Shown one piece after another: positions 24,829 to 39,512 of a stretch of DNA of 64,000 nt. This DNA comes from Anastatus disparis. Its lineage: Eukaryota; Arthropoda; Insecta; Hymenoptera; Eupelmidae. Where the stretch lies: contig JAFFSR010000004.1 in assembly GCA_017163975.1 (NCBI GenBank), positions 4,836,001 to 4,900,000 on the forward strand. The letters are read 5' to 3'. The notes beneath the pieces were generated by a model. The model did not search any database. It had not been told where the DNA came from and saw only the letters and a list, made by a program, of their open reading frames with translations. Made by a program: the position numbers and the translations under genes. Every line of letters begins with the position of its first letter. The stretch's first letter is position 1.

Positions 24829-27800
24829 CAGGAACGGTTCGCGGTGCTAAGCAGAACGTAACAAAATAGGATTAAAGCAACGGTGCGCCGAGGAAACAAA
24901 ATATAATGTGTCTGTGTGCGCCAAAGAGAGTAGCTATAACTGCACAAAATTTTAAATTAAATTTTACTTTTTTATTTTTAACATCCAAATCACTGCTCTT
25001 TTTACAGAATTTCGCAAACTTTTCAACATTTTGACGTGCACATGCTTGTTTGAATTTTTAATAAATACTCAAATTATTATACGTCTGCTTAATTGTGACT
25101 TTGTTAAGTATAATAAATTAAAAATAAAAGCTATTATTTTTGTGAAAATAAAATATTATTTCACTTTACTACTGATATAACCGTTACTTCTCATTGTTTA
25201 AAATAGAAGAGTCACGTATTTTTTAAATTTCACGTGGATATCAATAACATTTAAATTCCAAACGACTTTGTCATACCTCACGATTTTTGTAAATGCACCT
25301 GCAGCAAATAATTAGTTCGCTATATACATGTTGAAACGCGATGTTCAATCAGTTTTTTGAATATTAATCCATTTTTTACAATAAAAAAAAATTTTTTGTG
25401 CAACAAAGTAACAATTTTATTTCTTTATATAAATATAGATTAGTTTTAAATCAGAATAAGAAAAAAATTTAGTAATATTAAAATGTAGTTTTTAACATCG
25501 TCATAAAGTGCATTTTACATGCGTCTGGGTTTAATAGATAAACCACAAGATTTTAGAAAAATTACTACAAAAACCATAATGATTATACGTATAAAAATAG
25601 TTATAATATTTAAAAAAAGACAATCTTTTTTGCTTTATTCCATTATAACATTCTATAGTAAAATACTTCATTTACCACTTAATTTTTTATCTTATTCTCT
25701 GGTATCGAAAATTAATCAAGTATGGCCATTAAAAGAAGCTTAATTTTATAATCTTACATAATAATATTTAACTTTTCAATTAAACATAAGCCTTTTATCG
25801 AATTTAATATTAAAATTATTAATCGTCGAAAAATTCATAAGAGCGAAATTGTTTTATCTTTTTAAGGTTATTCTAATAACAAAAGTTCACGTTTTTTTTT
25901 TCAGAAAAATGACGCTTGATTATCATTTGTGTACGAGATATGCGATTTAATAACTGATAACGCATTTTATCACGTGTATTAGAAAATATAAATTTTATGT
26001 TTTGTCATTAAAACAAAATGTACGGTAATAAAACAAATAATGAGGATTATGAAATTAATAAAACTTTGTTTACGAAGGTCAATGTTTTTAAATTTATCTT
26101 TTATAAAACTAGAAGAATCATATACTTTATAAATTGTAATATAAATTATTATAGTTTTAATCATTTTTTAATTTATAATTTGAACTTGAATTCAGTAGAT
26201 AAAGTGATAATTTAAAAGCTACTATTTACATATTTTTATTCGTATTATTAATGCTACTCTAATTCAACAATCTAGCGTATTGTTTGTCAAGTATTCATCA
26301 TACCATATACAATTATACTTTTCCACTTGACTTTTGAATTTTCTCATCATTCTTCAATCACTCGAGGCAGATATACATATAAATAGTTAAATAAAACCAG
26401 ACTCATCTACAGAGAGCACTTCTTTTTTTCTCTATAAAAAAAATTCTCTTTATTCGCTTTCGAATCGAACAATCAAGTTGCAATGTTTCCTGCTGAGGTT
26501 CACATCATAGAAAAAGACAAAAAGGCCTCGTTCGTTAAATCCGTGCGAAAAAAAATATATGAGTGCAACTAACACTATGTCATAGCATTGAGAAATCGTA
26601 AAAATACTTTGTTTTTCTTTTTATAAAAGAATTGTTGGTATGTATGAAAGTTGTTAGGTATTGTTATTATTATTAAATATTTTAATATTATCAGGTGAGA
26701 TAATTGAATTAAGTTTTAATAATTTTTGAGATAATGAAGAATTTGTTATCGTTTAAAAATTTTTTGTAAATATATCGGTTGCAAGCTTATGAAACTGTAA
26801 TATTTAACTTCAATCAAATTCATAAACTGTCTATGACACGTAAACACTAAATTAAAATTTAAAATTATGACACGTCATGGATTTGTTTACAGTATTTTTG
26901 TGCACTGCAAAATATTAATTTCTTTTAAAAGAAGGCATATGGGTTACTTATGTATCCAATTTAAATTTTCTACAAGGTACGTTTTCTCGATATTAGTAAT
27001 TGACCATGTGGCATAAAATGTATTTTCTCCGTATAAGCAATAAGCGATATCAAATAAAATAAAAATTTTTCGAACTGATTTTTTTTTATAATAGAAACAA
27101 CGTTGTGCTAAATAAACTAACTTCAACGCATCACATAATATACACTATTTAAAAATTCATTCATAGAATTTCTTCCGCAAAATTTTCTCTTGAAGTTTTA
27201 TCATTTAAACTCTTAAGCGCTGTATTTACCTGTAGCCCGCACTGTTACGCCGAAAAATCATGATAACAAGTCTGAAGGGTATGAAAAAGATCCCTATTAA
27301 TCGGCACATTGATAATACTGTTGACACAGCGCGAAATTCACTTTCGCGCATAATACACAAGCCCGCAACACCAAAATATAACTAAAAATCACCTTAGCCG
27401 CGACATTCGGACAGATCGACTAATTAATTTCTTTAAAACGACAAACCAACTGACAACGGCAGGTGTAAAAACGTTCGCAAGATACGCGAGTCAATTGTAC
27501 GTGACGAAAGTAGAAACAAGAAGCGAAAAAAAAGAGAGAAAGAACGAATTTTAATTTGCCAATGTGAGAAGAGATAAGAGATGCCACACGTCGTAACTGA
27601 TTAATTAATGTACTTGATTTAACTTTTTTTTTTAAATAATAATTGAAATTCTTTTTTTAGATATCGATTGTTATTGCATTGATTGATAAAATTAAATTTG
27701 TTTTAATGTTACGAAAGATAAACAAGAGTTTAATGGCATACAAATGAAGAGTAGAGAGCTGATGCGTTAACAGTTTTGAATATTCATTGTAAGACTTTGT

Positions 27801-30800
27801 AGTGCTCTGTTACATCAACCGTTGGTATTCAGCTTACTTTCAATAGAAATTTTTAGTTGTTTGTAAAGTTGGATAAATTTTTAAATTTCATAAAATTTCA
27901 TAAATTTTAATGAAGTGTTATGTCTTAAAATAAAAGAATTTACATGAGTTTTTGAAAGAAATCTATCTTACCGACTATAGATATTTACTCTAATGACAAT
28001 CGCTTTTAGTTTTGTTATCTATAGTAATGCTGCGTGTTACGATACTTTTAATAAATCACCTGTCATATATATTGTTGAATGTATCAATTGAAAACACATT
28101 TGACATAGGAAATTATATTTATTATTGTTAAGATATTTAACATTAATATTGTCATTAAATTTTTATAATAAAAATAATTTATATGCAATGTTTAGTTTGA
28201 AATTATTTGCGTTATTAAAATACGTTTTACAATCATGTTTACTTGAAAAGAAGAAGAAGAGCAAGTAAAATGGAGAACAACAGCTGATAAAGCGAGATCA
28301 GGTGTTTTAAAAAAATTGCGTAAAAGATAAAGCGTTATAAATTTATAGTTTAAAAGAGAGAAGAAAAAAAAGTTTCACGACAAAAGAGACAAGGAGAGAT
28401 TAAGATACAAAGCGATCGTCACGCGAGCCAAGAGAGTCTCTCAAAAAATAAAAGAATATTTAAAAAAAAACAATAAGAGTAAGAGGATAATACTGCCAAG
28501 GAGTAAAAAAAATGTCTAACAATTAAAGCACGGAGCAATTAATGCCTTTTATCTTATCTCGCTTCGGCATCGGATGATAAAGACGCGCACGCGCTTATTC
28601 GTCAAAACCTGCACTTGAGACTGTCAAATAGCTTTGGAATAGAAAAAAAAATATTGTAGAAAAAAATTTTTTCACTTAAAAAGTAATCTACGAAACACCG
28701 TAAAAAGGAAAAGATTTAAAAGGTAGATATAGCACGGTGAAAATTATAATACTCTGTGTAATAAGGAGGAAGCATAGTTAGGTGAGATAATTTTTTTTTC
28801 TTCTTTTCTATTGTATCCGGTTTAAAGCTTGAGCATATATTGACTTAGTTGGTTGCTTTTTCTTTCGTGATAACTTGAGAAAATAAATGCAAGTGAATCG
28901 ATATTGTTTGTGTTACTTAAGCACACACACGCACGTTTTTTTTCTTATTCTTAAATACTTGTATAGGAAAATTTTTCCGTGTGCTTTTCTTTTTTAAACT
29001 CGTTTAATCTATACCCTCAGAGTGAAAAAGGTATGTTTGATGATATTCATTTTCTTGCTGAATAAAAGTTGTTGACTTTTAAAAAGATTCGAAAAGCGAG
29101 TACTGATATTAAAGTATCTTTTATCTGGAGAAAGAAAGCACCTGCAGCGATATTTCAAAAAATTATTAAATGTCATAACATCAAACACAATTAAACGTCT
29201 TTTACAATATTTTATTCGATTCAAAGAAAATATAAATTAAAATGTTTTTAAATTTAATATTTTTCATCATGTAATTTAATTAAACAAAAGCTAGAATAAA
29301 CTTTATAACAATTTATACTTTTGAAAAATATGATTGTTTCAGTCTGGCAAAAGAAATTGTTCAGTTGATTAAACATTTATACTAAATATGTATGAAATCA
29401 TTTAAAATTTAGAATGAAATTCAATTTATTAAACGAAAGCTAAAATAAAATATAAAATAATTGTTATTTTTCTGAAAAAGTTGATGGAGTTTTGTTATAT
29501 AACAAAAGAAGCCTTTCAGTTTAATATAATACATTTTTTTGTAAATACTAGAACCAATTTTTACAACAATACATAAAAAGAATTGAAAAAAAAAACGTTC
29601 AATTACGTAAATTCAAAAAGAATCGTATAACAATCATATATCATGTAACAAGACCGTTAAAAATAATAATCAAGAGTAATCATCTTTTTTTTTATTTATT
29701 TTTTACCTTCCCTCTTGTTTATACATACCGACAACGAAACAGTATCTATCTTGTTCATTCGCAATTTTTCCAAAATCCCAATGCAACTCGATGCAAAGTA
29801 ATTCGATCAATTATACTCCGGATTCACTAATTTCCATTCGCTCATCATTTCCAGACTCATTCCAAAAAACAGAATAAAATAAAAATATCACGTATCACAA
29901 ATTGCAGACAATCAATTAAGCTGAAAGAAATCATCGCTTTTCGGAGATAAAATAAAATCCACCCATCGGCTAATTAAAAATCGTAAAACGATATAGCAAT
30001 GACAAATTTGCTCGTACGTCACTATCATGCAATTGCAAGACACGACGCCCCCTTTTCATTTTGTTTAAACACTGCCCCCTTGGTGACTCATACCTGCGGC
30101 ATAGTTATTTAATAATATCAGACGTTGAAATGGAAAAAAAAGGAGAAGAGAGTATACAAGGTATAAGAGAAAACGTTTTTCCAAGCATTTTCACTATCGG
30201 ATTTTCTTGCTGAATTATATATACGAAAAGGGAGAAGAGATACACTGCCTCACCGGGGGGCAGACTTGGAATAACACCGTACACACAAAAAAAAGGGGGA
30301 GATTTTAGCTACTGGGCTTTTATCGATTGGTTAAAGTCGAAGGAAAACAAAGAACGTGATATCGCAATTTGGATATGGATTGTATATTTTTTTCCTTTCG
30401 CTGAGGATTTGGCGATTCACGAAATGAATAGTCTGCTTGCTATTTTTCATGTAACGTTAATATTAATGTTGAGATAAATGACGAAAATGATATTGACATT
30501 ATTTTTCAATTTTTCTTTGTTAAATTGAATCGATACTTTTGTTTTACATTTATTTTTGTTGATTAATTAAAACTAAAATGTGAAATTACACTTTTATATA
30601 TGTTGCCGCAAACAAATCTTTAGATGTTTGAATAATTTACACGTCTGTATAAATAAAAGCCTGAATTATTAAACGTAAAACCCTTGGTAAAAGATTGGAT
30701 TAACGTATTCATTTGGTGCCAAGCCTTCTAAGCGTAGACACTAATTTTCTTTTATTTTTCTTACTTTTCTGGCATTTAATGTGGAACAACACGCAACAAT

Positions 30801-31577
30801 TTGGTATTGATTATTTTTTGTGTATTATTCGGTTCTTGATACACACACACCGAACCTTGGCATCAATGAACTTTTTCGAGCCCAAAGCGAAAGTGCCCCA
30901 CGACCGTATAAGGGAAAGTATAAGGGGGAGACGAAATATATGTTACTATTGAACGTGTGATCATAAAAAATGTATAATGTAATAAGAAATTTGTACATTT
31001 TTATTGCTTGGCTAAATTTTTATTGCAACCGAGTTTGGGTTGTTGAATAGTGAAAATTAGTAACTTTGGTAAGGTAATATATCAATATATTAACTTTTAT
31101 GATGTCAAGTTTGATTTGTTAAAAATATGTAATATTAAGCTCATGATATTTCTTATATATTGATAATTTGTAAAAATTAATGATGATTTTGATTTTAAAT
31201 TCTAATAGAGTTTGTTGATTTTATTCAAATTTAAGCTAGCGAAATATTGGAACAAAATTTTTTCCAAAATCAACATTAATCATTGTTTGGAGAATTCCAC
31301 GTTAAACTTTACAAAAATGTTACGTGATTTCAACCCATGCGTATATATTTCAGATGATCTACATATAAAATTTTAACTAAAATTAACGAACGAACCGTAT
31401 GTAAATATTTAAATTAAAATTTCAATAAAAATGTACGAATCAAAATTAACAAAAAAATTTTGTGTTAACTTTACATAGGTATGAGAAATTTTAATGCATG
31501 TTAAAATTATAGCAGACGTACAGAAAATTTTTGCAGTGTATATGAATATAATAGTTTTAATTTGTAATATAAACTAA
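24829..31577. other. Long A+T-rich spacer; no gene seen
   Basis: This is the plainest part of the window. Mixed pockets occur at about 27200-27590 (several GCGAAA/CGCGC words), 28380-28620 and 30000-30350 (GACGCCCCC, CACCGGGGGGC). Nothing like an exon series, RNA gene or transposon terminus was recognised. Translations of 60-79 codons here are simple-composition and discarded. Confidence 0.5.
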
Positions 31578-31917
31578 CCAAGAGAGCTTATGACCTTCGG
31601 GTCACAGATTTTGATGAAACTTTGGGATATCTTATTAGGTACCAAAATATGAGTGAAGCCAGAGCGGTAAGGTCTAACGCTTCGAAAAACGGAAATTATA
31701 GACGTTTCTAGTCAAGAAAAATGTAAAAAAAGAGCTTCCAGTTGAAGTGTCAATTATTCAATCTAGAAATGTCTTTAATTAATTAACAGAAACTAAAATA
31801 AAAGTAGAGAACCCAAGCTTTAACTTGCTGTTTTCAGAATTTAGAAATGATAATTAGAACCAAAGATATGCTTGTTTGAAGTTGAAAATTCTGAAAAACG
31901 GTCATAACTTCTCCTGG
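31578..31917. mobile_element. 340-bp imperfect foldback element flanked by TAA
   Basis: The left end CCAAGAGAGCTTATGACC and the right end (opposite strand) CCAGGAGAAGTTATGACC are imperfect terminal inverted repeats. TAA adjoins both sides (31575-31577 and 31918-31920), a possible 3-bp target duplication of the PIF/Harbinger type. Inner parts also pair, for example AATTATAGACGTTTCTAG with its inverse partner around 31768-31785. The segment at 31600-31630 (TCACAGATTTTG...AAACTT...GATAT) is shared in inverse at 57238-57269, linking this element to the foldback repeat there. No transposase is encoded. Confidence 0.6.
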
Positions 31918-31920
31918 TAA

Positions 31921-34900
31921 AATATATTTTACTTCACAATCCTATAATAAATTTGATATAAACCACATTTAATCATGCAATCAACTTTTCAAACTTTCCC
32001 CTTCTCCGTTTATACATCACCTCAAAGGCAAACCGCGTCGTAATATAATTTCAATATACACCTCCAACTATCACCTCAGTCTATACATATTAAACAGTAT
32101 ATAGAAACAGAGAAAGAAAAAAATATAACACCAAAGTGAAATGCAACTCTACCGACGGCCACTTGTTTCCGGCATGTAAGATTTGTCAACTTATACACGC
32201 AATATAACTCGCATGTACGCATAATATAACAAAAGAAATAAAAAAAAATCAGTACATCATATACACTAGAAAGTTTAAACTTTACCTATCTTAACTTCGT
32301 GGCTTTTTTTTGTCTATAACCATATACACATACATTACTATGTATATACGTGACAACGAGTCTTAAAACATTACAGTAATACAATACCCCATGTATAGGA
32401 GATCAGTAGCTCTAGGCTTTTGAATCACATTTACACATTGTCATGCTTGTACTTTCTTTAGCATATAGACGATGTGGTTATGTTGTACGTACATAAAAAT
32501 AAAGTATATAGTCGTAACATTATAGAGTGAGTAGGTTCTTTTTTTTTTATTTATTTTTAAATCTCTAAATGGCATATTGTATGGGCTATTTTTGGTTATG
32601 CGTCGATAAAATGTTTATTGAACAGTTTGCGAGTAATTTTTTTTTAACTTCAATTGCGTAATTTCGTCTTTAAAGTTTTTAAAATATTCCACCGGAATAG
32701 CAGGCTTCTGGAAAGTTATACGCGAATAACTGAATAAATGCATATGAATAAATTAAGTATAACATAAAGGCTGCGAAGAAAATTGTATACATTTACTCGA
32801 CACAAGTTAACATTTTTTTTTCCATTGACAAAATATTTGTTCTGCGTTCAAGAGTAAAGTTTCAATAAAGTAAAAAATACAGAGGAATAATAACAACAAC
32901 AACGTAAGCATAATTCTGTTTACTGTACACTAATGATTTTTCATTGTTTGTTTTGATTGAATAATGAAATTTTGGAAACAGGTTTTTAAATTTTAATTCG
33001 ATGATTGATTATTCATGCATTTCATCGAAAGAAAGTGTTTATACGTAATACAAAGCATTTGTTGATCAAAACTTCAATATTCAAAAAATTATGATTCTTT
33101 GTGCACTCATTAAATAATAATTGACTTTCAAAACAATAGAAAATTGATTTTTTTAACAGGTGACAGGCCATTTTGGTATAAATAGATCGAATTTGATACT
33201 TTTGTATATGAAAAGATCAGAATTGAAATATACTCTTTATGATTTTGTAAACAAATATATGATAAATATTTTGTTATTTTACTGTTACAAAATCAAGTAT
33301 AGAAATTCGATTATTTGATTTGAGATATCAATTTCTATTCCAACATAATCCCGTGGCTAAGAAATTTTCTAAAGCCTTATTGTTATACCAGCACGAAATC
33401 TCCAATATCTCAATACCCAGTGTCCAATGCAGGAGAGTTACCTTATATATCTACTTTAACCAACAAATCTACTCGAGTTAAACCCCCAAAGGCAAACGAA
33501 AACTTCAATGCCTTTACAAATATATATGTAAGCAACATAGAAATGTACTGTAGGATATCTGTAGCCTAAAAGCCACAAAATTGTAATTCAGTTGAAGTTT
33601 CGGATTAAATTACCAGTTCAATCTTTATCGCTGGGTTATTTATTGTTATTAAAGCAAAAAGTTGGAATTTTCTAAGCCGTAAATTATAACAAATAGAAAT
33701 TGCTTTTCGCTATAGAATACAAGATTTTTTTTTCTAGGTAATTGTAACAATTGAAGCTCCACTTTGTGATTGTTAAGAAAGTCGGATTTGATACAACATG
33801 AAAAGTTATGATTTGCTTTTATTTCTAAAGATTGCTAAAATTGGTATAATCAGCTTCATGGATAATGTAGAATTTGTGATATAAGGTATTCGAACTCAAT
33901 TTTTCATTTATGCATGCATTTATATTATGCATTTTGACAAATTAGTTAATTAGAAATTGTATTGTAATTTCAAGAATCACGAATGAAAATTATATGTTCA
34001 ATCAAATAAATGTTATACGTGTCAATTTAAGAATTTTAATCAATTTAGTGTGAAATAAATCATGTAAGATTGATAAAGTCTTTTATAAAATAAAAGAAGA
34101 AAAGTAAATCCCTCGGAAATAAAAACTTTCAAACTATTTCCTTTTAATGAAAAATCAATGCAGTAAATAAAATCAAACACGCGATATGAAAGAACTTTTT
34201 TACTATGTATCATGAATTATTGATCATTAAATCTGAATATTTTGACATAAAATATATATTTTGAAAATCTTTTGTTTTACAATGAAAACATTGAAAAATG
34301 ATAAGCTTAATAAATTAATTGATGCAAAACAATTAATTTCAAATGAACAAATTAAATAAATCTAAAACTTTTCAACTTTCAAAGCGTATAAATTGCCTTT
34401 CATTACAAACAATTTAAACTCCCCATAGGCCACAACTGGCTTTCTAAACCTTTCAAAGTGGAAGCAACTCTAATGGAAATCAATTCTAAACGATGTATTA
34501 TCGATCGCATACCAATTTCAACTTTATCAAGTCATGTAAATGACAAGCCACTTATCCTTATTTCTTTCATCCTCGGTACAAAAAGAAAAAAAATATCTTC
34601 AAATTATCTAAAAAAAAGTCAATTAAAAAAAATAAAGTAAACAAACTTCAAGACCGAGGTTTAAGTATAGATTTTTTTTTATTCCTTCTACCTTCATTCT
34701 TTTTTTTTTTTTTAAAGGCAAAAGACTTTCTGTTTCAGGGTGCGGTATATAGAAAGTGCAGCCAGCAAACGGTACACACAATCATCCACATAAACAGCTC
34801 CCTTGGGGTTGAACTTTTATATATACGTATATACAGACAGGTTATAAGAATACGTACACATATATAAGAGAAGTAAAGGATAGAAAGCTTTCGGACCGAT

Positions 34901-34971
34901 CAATATAACACCATGAACTGCCTTTACTATATAACCCCCTTTTAGTAAAGCAATACAACATCAACCTTCTA
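31921..34971. other. A+T-rich spacer with mixed pockets; no gene seen
   Basis: A mixed pocket lies at 31980-32480. Around 34700-34860 a T-run, then CTTTCTGTTTCAG, precedes a stretch open in one frame for about 43 codons and containing CAGACAG followed by GTTATA near 34838. That is splice-like in form but unsupported. The 60-codon translation at 34458-34640 is unrecognised. Confidence 0.45.
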
Positions 34972-35003
34972 CCCCCCCCCCTCCCTCCTCGCCCCCTTTT
35001 CCC
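34972..35003 (-). other. C-rich tract; minus-strand G-quadruplex candidate
   Basis: Runs of ten, three, five and three C are separated by T, TCCTCG and TTTT. On the minus strand this is four G-runs with loops of 4, 6 and 1 bases, which fits the usual G3+N1-7 quadruplex rule; the plus strand could form an i-motif. It stands out in an A+T-rich setting and sits 60 bp from a long (GA)n tract. Confidence 0.65.
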
Positions 35004-35063
35004 TTCCGACTCTTATATTCTAAGGGCGAATGATAAAGCAGAAAAAAAAGAAAATAACGAAAC

Positions 35064-35065
<2 letters not shown>

Positions 35066-35115
<50 letters not shown>
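35066..35115. repeat. (AG)n microsatellite
   Basis: About twenty-five uninterrupted AG/GA dinucleotides, the longest microsatellite in the window. A minus-strand translation through it yields Ser-Leu repeats and is not a gene. Confidence 0.95.
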
Positions 35116-35121
<6 letters not shown>

Positions 35122-35960
35122 GAGAAGCAAATGGCGATAGAGAAGATGGATAATGTAAAGAAGGTGGAGATGGATGTTTTATTTGTTAAGGGGAAGGTAT
35201 ATACACATGCATGTAACTGTACTGAATATCGTATATGTGTGTTGGTATTATTACGTACCGACGTTGCAAATAACAAAATGGAATATGCAGTCTTATAGTC
35301 ATGGCATTAATAAGGCTGACGAGGTTTGTTGAACTACTACTTTCGATAAACTTTATTGCAGCACACTTTGCTGTACTTTTATTAGAAACATTAAAATCTT
35401 TTCTTTTATTCGCTGTTTAATTATGACTAGCTGGAAAATAAAACTGAGTAATGTTGTTTACTTATTTAATATCATCTCTGATATTACTTTCAGAATTTAC
35501 TTGATTAAAGTACCTGTATTTTTGAATGTTTTGTTAAAATATTTTAGACAACTTAATTGAAAATTTGAGTTTCTTTTGTAAAATAAAAACTAAATAAATG
35601 TACATAAATTTTTAATCAAATTCATGAGTAGTAAGTGAAAAATATTTTAAGTACTGTAAAGAAATTTCTCATGTTTTTGTTTATCCAACCAAATTATGTA
35701 TATCCTTAATTATTATTTAAACATTCGTAAATCACCTTTGATTTTTCAAGTCTAAAAGAATATAAATTAAACTCTACATAAAAAAATACTATTCAAAAAA
35801 ATAATCTTCAACATCTTTCACATCCAAAAGTAAAATTTTCATTCAAAATAAACCTTCCTTTTTTCCCAACCATCAACTCATACAAAGAACTACATTTCCC
35901 TTGGCATACTCATATGTGCACTGAATTCATGCGATAAAGTCACAGTAGTATTACACACAG

Positions 35961-35980
35961 TAGCAGCAGTAGTAGTAGTA
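35961..35980. repeat. AGC/AGT trinucleotide tract
   Basis: Two AGC units run into four AGT units, a short compound microsatellite. Confidence 0.75.
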
Positions 35981-38202
35981 ATGAGAAAGAACATGTTAAG
36001 GGAGTCAGGAAAAAAAGGAGGAACATGACTGTGTCACTCACGTGATACTCATATATAGAAAAAGAGAGAGAGAGAAAGAAAAGGACTTATATGTTACCCT
36101 TCTCTGAAAATGAAAGTGCACCAAATAAGGGTAGGGGTGTTGCGTTCATATCCTATACTTACACTAAGCAATTTTATAAGGGACGCCTATGCATGCACAC
36201 GTAAGAGTATGTATGTGTGTATATGTTCATTTTTTTTCCTCTTTCATTTTGATATATACATTCTTTACCCTAAAGTTCGTTGCCCCTGCCCCCTTTGCAA
36301 CAAACTTTTTTCTCTATCCCTGACATCGTTCGGTTGAAAATTTTCTTCTTTCTAAAAGGGAACTACGACTGTTGCCATATGATGACATTGGATTTGAATT
36401 AGTAATAGGGATTCGGTGACATAAAAACTGAAGAAGAATAGAACAAGAGGACAAAAAAGAAAAGAAAAGAAGCAGAGAAGGTGGAATTACTAAAAAGCAT
36501 TTCGTGATGTTGAACTTGCTAGCAGGATTATAATTGTTACGGAAGCTCTTGGCGTGGAACAAGATTACGTGCCCACATAGGAAAGAAAAAATATATGAAG
36601 AATGAAGAAAAAAGAAAATATGAAGGTAAAGGCTATTAATTAATGTTGATGCTTGTTTGCATTAAGATAGGTTGGCTCTGATGTATATGTAATGTGAGAT
36701 TGTGGTTGATGTGTACATACGATGAATGATTAGCTTGGTTATTGTTGATTATTGTTATGGAAGGGAGGTATATGCCTAACGTTTGTTCATATTTGATGTT
36801 TAATTATTCAAGCGTGTGATTAAAAAAGTTGAAAAAAGACAATTTTACGAAAAATATAAAAATTCATACAGCATTGAATGCACAAAATTGTTATTATTAT
36901 AATTTTAAACTAGCGCATAAAATGGATGATAGGATTTATAATAATATTCTTATCGATCGGAAAATTAAACCATACTGTTGCAGATATAAATAAAAAATTC
37001 TTTAGTTGTATGTAATTAATTATGAAAATTTCTCTGAATATTCAGTACATAATTATATTGATTACTCAAATTCATTACATTTCATTACTCGAATCCATTC
37101 AAATTGAATTACAGAAGATAAAACGAAAATCAATTTATTCGAGGATTTAAATTAATTCATAAATATTACAGCTTTATCTTGATGTAAAAATATAATTTAA
37201 ACAAAAAAAAAATATTTTAATTTATTAAATTAATCTTTTATCGCGAATAAGCTTTTATTCTTGGTAAATTTTTAAATCTAATTACAGTATATCTAACACA
37301 ATAATTATCTAAATACCGTAATAAATTTGACCTATTACAAGCAATCATGAAACGCATTAAATATTTTTTTTTCTCCAACTATAAATACAAAATGCAATTT
37401 TCCAACTAAACGAGCTATTAAAATTTTGCATTTAGAATTAACCACAATTTAACATATACAAAGGTACATTGTCTGATCTTTATGCACCTCGTTTTGCATA
37501 AGAAAAGAAAAAAAGTTGCATACACAATAATAATGAAACTGTTACGCAATTCATATATTTTGCAACTAAAGAAAACACTTCCCATCGATTACTAGAAAAA
37601 ATTAACTAACTAATAATCGTCACTTGTTTGTCATCGATATCGATCTGGTGAAACTTAACAAACGTATGATTCATGAAGAAAAATTTTCTCAACGCGTTTT
37701 TCTTTTTTCTTTTGAATCTGTATAAAAATATATATGCTTTTTTCATTAATGTGCATGTAGCGTTGGCGCCGAATTAAGGTCGTGGAAGAGAGAGTCGTTG
37801 ACATTGGCCTTTTTCCATAGTTTCCGCGAAATACATAAGCGAACCAAAAAAGCTTTATTATTCGGCAACCGATTCCACTCGACCTGTTGGCAAGCTTTCA
37901 ACTTTTCTCTCTCTTTCTTTCTCTTTCTGTACTTCTCCTTTCGTCGTCCTCTACATCAGCAGTTAAAACAGGAAAAAATAGGCTTTAGAAATAGTATTTT
38001 TTTACATCTTTAAGATTCTAATGCAGATGTAAATAAAAGTTGCATTTGTGCAGTGAAATATGGATTAATGAAATCCTTGAATATAACCACGTTACAATAA
38101 TCGATTGAAAAATAAAATGTTTAAAAATATTTTTTTCAATGCTATTTAATATATAAATTTATAAATATCTGTTCTTTCAAATTTATAATTCTTATATAAT
38201 AA

Positions 38203-38234
38203 ACACTTTTACAATCTTTTGATTGTAAAAGTGT
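38203..38234. repeat. 14-bp perfect inverted repeat
   Basis: ACACTTTTACAATC and GATTGTAAAAGTGT are exact complements around a TTTT loop. On the plus strand this is a compact RNA hairpin. Confidence 0.65.
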
Positions 38235-39458
38235 AATAAATGTAAGCAAAATCTTACATGAATATTATTTATAATTTATTTAAAAAATAAAAATTAAATT
38301 GATGCATCTATTTTCAAAAATTGCACATAAAATGTTAAAAATAGTATTTAAAATCCATCAATGAAGATCTAAATATAAATGATATTTTAAACGACACTGT
38401 ATATGCATAAACAACTTTTGTAAATTCTATATGTCCACGTTTACGACGGAAAATTTTTATAAAATGTATTTTTTTTCATCTTCTTTTTAGTATGCACTGA
38501 TGGAAAAAGATTATCCTTTATAAAAGCATAAAGTAGGAACCTCGATTTTTTGCATAAAATATCCTTTTGAATATGTGTGATGCAGATGAATGAAAAATAT
38601 GTTTTGCGTGAAATAGTCAGTCTTTTTAGACATTAAAAAAATTGGAATTAAATTTTTATTCTGCAAAATATTAAATACAAAAGCATTTTATCATATCTTA
38701 TCATTTATTAGTATACTTCTTTTTCACTTATTTTCTCAAATCTTGTATTTTAAAATAAATCCAATGTATAATAAAAGATTCTACGCTATTACAAATGTCA
38801 TTAAATTTGATACATATTAACTTTCATAAGTGAATTTTAAGAATCGTATTACTAAAAAATAATAACACAAAAACTATAAATGAATTAATTATTATTAAAT
38901 ACATTTGGGATATTATAAAATTTAAGAAACATTTAGATTAGTTAGTATATTAATCATATCATATATGACAATGTCATAGTTTATGATTTTTAATCTATTA
39001 TTAAAATATTGTTAAAATAATGGATTTTTTAAATGACTTAAATCTCTAGAAACAAATTATTTCTAGTATCATCTATTTTATATAAAAAGGCTTTTTTATA
39101 GAGTTTTAAAATATTATTTTTCTACTCACGTTACATAGATATTTACCGTCGTGAAATGTGCATTCTAGAAATTGAATATTAAAAAAAATATTTTTTTTGT
39201 TGTTCAACTCTTACTCTGAAATAACGCACGAGAATAAAAATAAATGAATGGGAAAACTCGTTTTTTCAAAGTCTTATCCAACTTTAATTTATACAGATAA
39301 AATTATACAAGATATATTGTAATTATAGCGTTATTAAATTTAAAATATGATGGTTTTACTTTGTTGGCCAGAATGATTATGATTGGTTTAAAATAATTCT
39401 TTCAATTCAATTATTATCATTACTTAAGATTAATCAAAAACTCAAATTGAAACATTTT

Positions 39459-39489
39459 TATGCACACACGTTAAAAACTTGTGTGCATA
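39459..39489. repeat. 9-bp inverted repeat beside a second palindrome
   Basis: TATGCACAC at 39459-39467 pairs with GTGTGCATA at 39481-39489. Immediately after it, AACATTATC and GATAATGTT form another short palindrome (39489-39512). Two adjacent hairpins of this kind may be chance or a small structured unit. Confidence 0.45.
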
Positions 39490-39512
39490 ACATTATCATA
39501 TGAGATAATGTT

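Larger units (their letters stand above)
35116..39458. other. A+T-rich spacer with mixed pockets; no gene seen
   Basis: Contains an AGC/AGT trinucleotide tract, mixed pockets at 35880-36560 and 37620-37960 (with CATCGATATCGATC at about 37634), and a hairpin at 38203. From 38030 to 39450 it is almost purely A+T. Translations at 36110-36562 and 37798-38013 are Ser/Phe/Leu-rich and unrecognised. Confidence 0.5.
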
